Part shown: piece by piece, positions 61,164 to 64,000 of the stretch | Layout: every line of letters starts with the position of its first letter | Position numbering within the stretch: the stretch's first letter is position 1 | Origin: UBA6197 sp047638075 | GTDB taxonomy: Bacteria; Pseudomonadota; Alphaproteobacteria; Rhodobacterales; Rhodobacteraceae | Length of the DNA stretch: 64,000 bases | NCBI RefSeq assembly: GCF_047638075.1 | Contig: NZ_JBLJBV010000014.1 | Span: 1 to 64,000 of the forward strand | Reading direction: 5' to 3' | Notes under the pieces: model-generated | The model's database searches: none | The model's input: the letters and a program-made list of their open reading frames with translations, nothing else | What the model was told of the DNA's origin: nothing | Position numbers and translations under genes: made by a program

Positions 61164-61669
61164 TTCGGGTCCTCCAATTCTGCATCCAGATCAACGGGGC
61201 CAAGCGCCGCGTCATCAGGTATTTCATTCAGGCTCATCGGGGTGCCGCCATAGCGTGCGATAAATTCCTGTGCGGCCTGTCGATCTGCAAAAGGCACGAT
61301 TTCAGGGGCGCCCATACCACCGCGCACCCCCGCATCCACCACAAATACCGCAGTTTCGGCTAAGGTCCAGTTATCGTTTCCGGGAAACGCCCAGCTAGGG
61401 GCAACGCCCATGTCGGTAACGTAAACTGCGGTAATATCCGCCTCGCGTTCGGGCCCCTTCAGGTAGGCGACCAAATCACGCACCTGCGGAAAGAACAGCG
61501 GTTGCGGTAATCCTTTCAGGTGAATCTGCCCCTTTGGCCCGCCGTGATCGGCAATGTTCATCTGGCAGAAATAGCCCAATGCATCTTCGGTCATCGTCAC
61601 CGGTTCAGGCGGCGGCGCCGTATCGGGCTGGCAGGCAGCCACAGCCGCAAGAAGCGCGATCATTCTCAT
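61160..61669 (-). CDS. nosL: Copper-binding lipoprotein NosL
   Basis: About 169 residues with a lipoprotein signal and lipobox VAAC. The NosL motif ALGYFCQMNIADHGGPKGQI includes the conserved C-x-M copper site; downstream are AVYVTDMG and GTPMSLNEIPDDA. NosL delivers Cu(I) for assembly of the copper sites of nitrous oxide reductase NosZ. The frame extends 18 codons upstream inside nosY, but MRMIALLAAVAAC at 61669 has the signal and a 4-base overlap with nosY. Confidence 0.88.
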   Translation of the reverse strand: MRMIALLAAVAACQPDTAPPPEPVTMTEDALGYFCQMNIADHGGPKGQIHLKGLPQPLFFPQVRDLVAYLKGPEREADITAVYVTDMGVAPSWAFPGNDNWTLAETAVFVVDAGVRGGMGAPEIVPFADRQAAQEFIARYGGTPMSLNEIPDDAALGPVDLDAELEDPK

Positions 61670-62490
61670 GGTTCGACCCTTCCAAAAGCAAGCCGCGCCA
61701 GCAAAAACGCCACCGGCAACCACAAGATCAGCGACAATGGCGCGGCCCAGCCCGGCAAGCCACCCGCGACGCCGCCAAGGCCAGACGCCATCGCGATTCC
61801 GTCAGAGGCGCCAATGTTCCACAGCCTGAAGGCATCGGCGGGGTTGGCCGTCATCAGCCACGGAAACACATGCTGGGTGAAAACTCCGCCATTATCCACG
61901 ACCAAGGCGCCCAAAAGCCCCAAATCGAACAGCACCACCAGCACCAGCCAGACACCTGCGGCCAACCCTGCCGCCGCCGCCGCACTGCCCGCCAGCGCCG
62001 ACAGCGCATAGCCGAACGCCAAAAAGACCGCACCCAACAACGCCGCCGTCGCAATCAGCCGCCCCAGCGAGATCAGGCTTTGCACGCTTGCCCCACCGGA
62101 AAGCGCGCTGACCAGCCCCGCCGTGCCAAACCCCAGCGCCATCGCCAGTAACAACGCCAGCAGATGTGCCGCAAACTTGCCGGCGAGGATCTCGGCTCGG
62201 GTCACCGGATAGGTCAGCGTCAACGCAAGCGTGCCGCGTTCGGCTTCGCCAGCGATAGCGTCAAAGGCGATCATCAGCGCCAGAAGCGGCGCAAGGTATA
62301 CCGCCAGCGTGGTCATCGAGGCGACCGAGATGGTCAGCATATCGACCCCCAGAACCCCCGTCGGCGCGCTGCCCGCGAATGTCAGCGCCAGCGCAAACAG
62401 CACCATGATGACCGTGGCCACCAGAACCCAGCGGTTGCGCAGTGCGATGCGGAATTCGGTTCCGGCAATGGCAAATATCCGAGCGATCAT
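61666..62490 (-). CDS. nosY: ABC transporter permease NosY
   Basis: A 274-residue inner-membrane protein of about six helices (FAIAGTEFRIALRNRWVLVATVIMVLFALALTF at the start; AEREGTLALT-type ABC-2 motif as GEAERGTLALTLTYPVTRAEILAGK). It pairs with NosF and NosD to form the NosDFY complex, which supplies sulfur or drives cluster assembly in NosZ. Overlaps of 4 bases on both sides tie it to nosF and nosL. Confidence 0.9.
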   Translation of the reverse strand: MIARIFAIAGTEFRIALRNRWVLVATVIMVLFALALTFAGSAPTGVLGVDMLTISVASMTTLAVYLAPLLALMIAFDAIAGEAERGTLALTLTYPVTRAEILAGKFAAHLLALLLAMALGFGTAGLVSALSGGASVQSLISLGRLIATAALLGAVFLAFGYALSALAGSAAAAAGLAAGVWLVLVVLFDLGLLGALVVDNGGVFTQHVFPWLMTANPADAFRLWNIGASDGIAMASGLGGVAGGLPGWAAPLSLILWLPVAFLLARLAFGRVEP

Positions 62491-63392
62491 TGCGACACCT
62501 GTGCGGAATAATGGCGGTAAAGGTCTTCCAGGCCGGGGGGGGTAATCTCAAAATCCGCGACCGCGTCACCCAATGCGATGATCCGGCGCATCTGATCGAT
62601 CTTGTCACCCGCAGCCACCGCCAAATCGACAGCGGTGCCATTCACCGGCGTGCCACCCAGCGCGGTAACCAGTTGCGCCGACATCCCCGGCGCTGCGGTA
62701 ACGCGGATGCGCGTCGGCAGGCCCGCGCGCGCCGACAGCTTGGCCAGCGTATCGTCGGCCAGAAGCCGACCCTGCTTCATGATGGCAATACGGTCGGTGC
62801 GGGCCTCGACCTCGGTCAGGGCATGGCTCGCAATCAGCAGGGCTGTGCCCTGGGCGGCCATTTCATCAATGATCGTGTAAAGCTCGTGGCGCGAGGCCGG
62901 GTCCAGCCCGCTAGTGGGCTCGTCCAGCAGTGCGACGCCGGGGCGGCCCAACAGCACCTGCGCCATGCCCAGACGCTGGCGCATACCCTTGGAATAGGTG
63001 CCAAGGCGGCGGTCAGCGGCCTCGGCCAGACCAACGCGTTTGAGCAGCGGCGCGACACCGGCCAGCGGTTCACCCGCAAGCCGCGCAAATAGCGACAGCT
63101 GTTCGCACCCGGTCAGCGCCGGGTGAAACGCCACATTCTCGGGCAGGTAGGCGGTGGCACGGCGGGCAACCAGACTGCCCGGTGCGGCCCCAGCCACTGT
63201 AATACTACCGGTGCCCGGCCGTATCAGCCCCAGAACAAGCTTCATCAGCGTCGATTTGCCGGCACCGTTGTGGCCCAACAGCGCCACCCGCTCACCGGGC
63301 CGCAGGGCCAACGAGACGTCATCCAGAACAAGGCGCCCCCCCCGACGCTTTCCCAAACCGTCAATCCGCAAGATATTATCCAAGGTCTGCAC
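62487..63392 (-). CDS. nosF: ABC transporter ATPase NosF
   Basis: A 301-residue ATPase with Walker A GHNGAGKST, signature YSKGMRQRLGMAQVL, Walker B VALLDEPTSGLDP and H-loop IASHALTEVE, then a C-terminal extension typical of NosF/CcmA-like ABC-2 proteins. It powers the NosFY membrane unit. It overlaps nosD by 17 bases and nosY by 4. Confidence 0.92.
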   Translation of the reverse strand: MQTLDNILRIDGLGKRRGGRLVLDDVSLALRPGERVALLGHNGAGKSTLMKLVLGLIRPGTGSITVAGAAPGSLVARRATAYLPENVAFHPALTGCEQLSLFARLAGEPLAGVAPLLKRVGLAEAADRRLGTYSKGMRQRLGMAQVLLGRPGVALLDEPTSGLDPASRHELYTIIDEMAAQGTALLIASHALTEVEARTDRIAIMKQGRLLADDTLAKLSARAGLPTRIRVTAAPGMSAQLVTALGGTPVNGTAVDLAVAAGDKIDQMRRIIALGDAVADFEITPPGLEDLYRHYSAQVSQ

Positions 63393-64000
63393 TCTTTTCT
63401 GGCGGCGCTACTTCAGGCACCGCAATTTCCACCGGGCGCATCATCGGGTGGCTATCAATCACCCCACCGGGCAATAGTGCCGGAAAAGCCGATTGCGACC
63501 ATTTCACCAACTGCACGGCGGGCGAACCCAAAAGCAATTTCGCCGCCGGTTGCGACCACAGGATATGGTCCATACTGTCATTGGGGCGATAGGGCATATC
63601 GGCCAGCCCGTCACCGTTCAGGTCATAGGCGGCAAAATCGCTCCAATAATTGCCAATGCCGTTGGCAGACCATTCCACCCACTGCGTCGACACATATTTT
63701 ACCTGTGTGCGGTTGCCGATAAAGGCGTTTTCGGTGACCTGATTGCGTTCAGACCCGGCGGTAAAGTGAATGCCGATCTGGCAGCCCTCGAACCGATTGC
63801 CCTGCACCAGATTTTTCTGCGCGTTGTACATGAACAGGCAAAGGTTCTTGCCGTCTCGCACCAGATTTCCGACGACCTGGGAATTGGTGGCGTAGTTCAG
63901 CATCAAGCCATGCTCTTTATCGTTCACCGACACATTGCCGTTCAGCTTGACCCGGTCAGAGAACATGATCGCATAGCCAAGATCATTGCCCAGTGACACA
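63376..64000 (-). CDS. nosD: Periplasmic NosD, C-terminal part
   Basis: The last 208 residues are in the window; the start lies beyond the right edge. The sequence is a right-handed beta-helix of the CASH type (HGLMLNYATNSQVVGNLVRDG, then LVQGNRFEGCQIGIHFTAGSERNQVTENAFIGN), and the C-terminal half has NYWSDFAAYDLNGDGLADMPYRP, typical of NosD. NosD binds the NosFY transporter in the periplasm and hands off to NosZ and NosL. nosZ and nosR, if present, should lie further right. Confidence 0.93.
   Translation of the reverse strand, partial: VSLGNDLGYAIMFSDRVKLNGNVSVNDKEHGLMLNYATNSQVVGNLVRDGKNLCLFMYNAQKNLVQGNRFEGCQIGIHFTAGSERNQVTENAFIGNRTQVKYVSTQWVEWSANGIGNYWSDFAAYDLNGDGLADMPYRPNDSMDHILWSQPAAKLLLGSPAVQLVKWSQSAFPALLPGGVIDSHPMMRPVEIAVPEVAPPEKSADLG

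Overview
The window looks like chromosomal or chromid DNA of a moderately GC-rich alphaproteobacterium, most likely a Rhodobacterales (Roseobacter-type) species. The pointers are a type VI secretion (T6SS) cluster of alphaproteobacterial type, a nos gene set in the order nosD-F-Y-L-X, NnrS, an AcuI-like acrylyl-CoA reductase, many 1-4 bp start/stop overlaps, and densely packed operons. I saw no rRNA, tRNA, CRISPR array, insertion sequence or phage genes. All family names come from reading the translations; no database search was run.

Positions 1-17.4 kb hold a T6SS locus. On the minus strand tssA-tssB-tssC-hcp-tssE-tssF-tssG-tagH-tssJ-tssK (tssK only its first codons) encode the sheath, tube, baseplate and part of the envelope complex. 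On the plus strand are a DUF6484 gene and a truncated TIGR02270-like gene. A second minus-strand block is tssH (ClpV), a DUF2169 putative adaptor, a ketosynthase-like protein without its catalytic cysteine, a PAAR-like (DUF4150) effector with a GHH/HNH-type nuclease tip, and a 300-residue protein of propeller-like character that is an immunity candidate. TssL, TssM and VgrG are not in the window.

Positions 17.5-28 kb hold a membrane-anchored Ser/Thr kinase convergent with a three-gene operon: TpsB transporter, a roughly 1580-residue TpsA exoprotein, and a secreted caspase-fold peptidase with Sel1 repeats. This is the most unusual association in the window.

Positions 28-34.3 kb hold a four-gene overlapping operon (substrate-binding protein, permease, ATPase, NnrS) and a sulfur group (rhodanese, YeeE/YedE transporter, 54-residue membrane protein). 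Positions 34.7-44.6 kb hold a catabolic cluster for an unidentified nitrogenous compound: aminotransferase, N-formylglutamate amidohydrolase-like, glutamine synthetase-like, cysteine hydrolase and RpiR regulator, divergent from a branched-chain-amino-acid-type ABC transporter with a fused LivM-LivG. Positions 44.6-48.9 kb hold two related glycosyltransferase genes, one a three-domain fusion.

Positions 49-56.4 kb are mixed metabolic and hypothetical genes: cysK, a PAP2 phosphatase, a zinc alcohol dehydrogenase, lldD, acuI, a periplasmic protein. Positions 56.4-60.1 kb look like an envelope or stress set (HisKA_2 kinase, glycine-zipper lipoprotein, PRC-barrel protein, Dps); two of these genes, plus the periplasmic gene at 55.6 kb, carry GGAAC-N16/17-CGTT promoter-like motifs. 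Positions 60.2-64 kb are the distal half of a nitrous oxide reductase operon (nosX, nosL, nosY, nosF, partial nosD).
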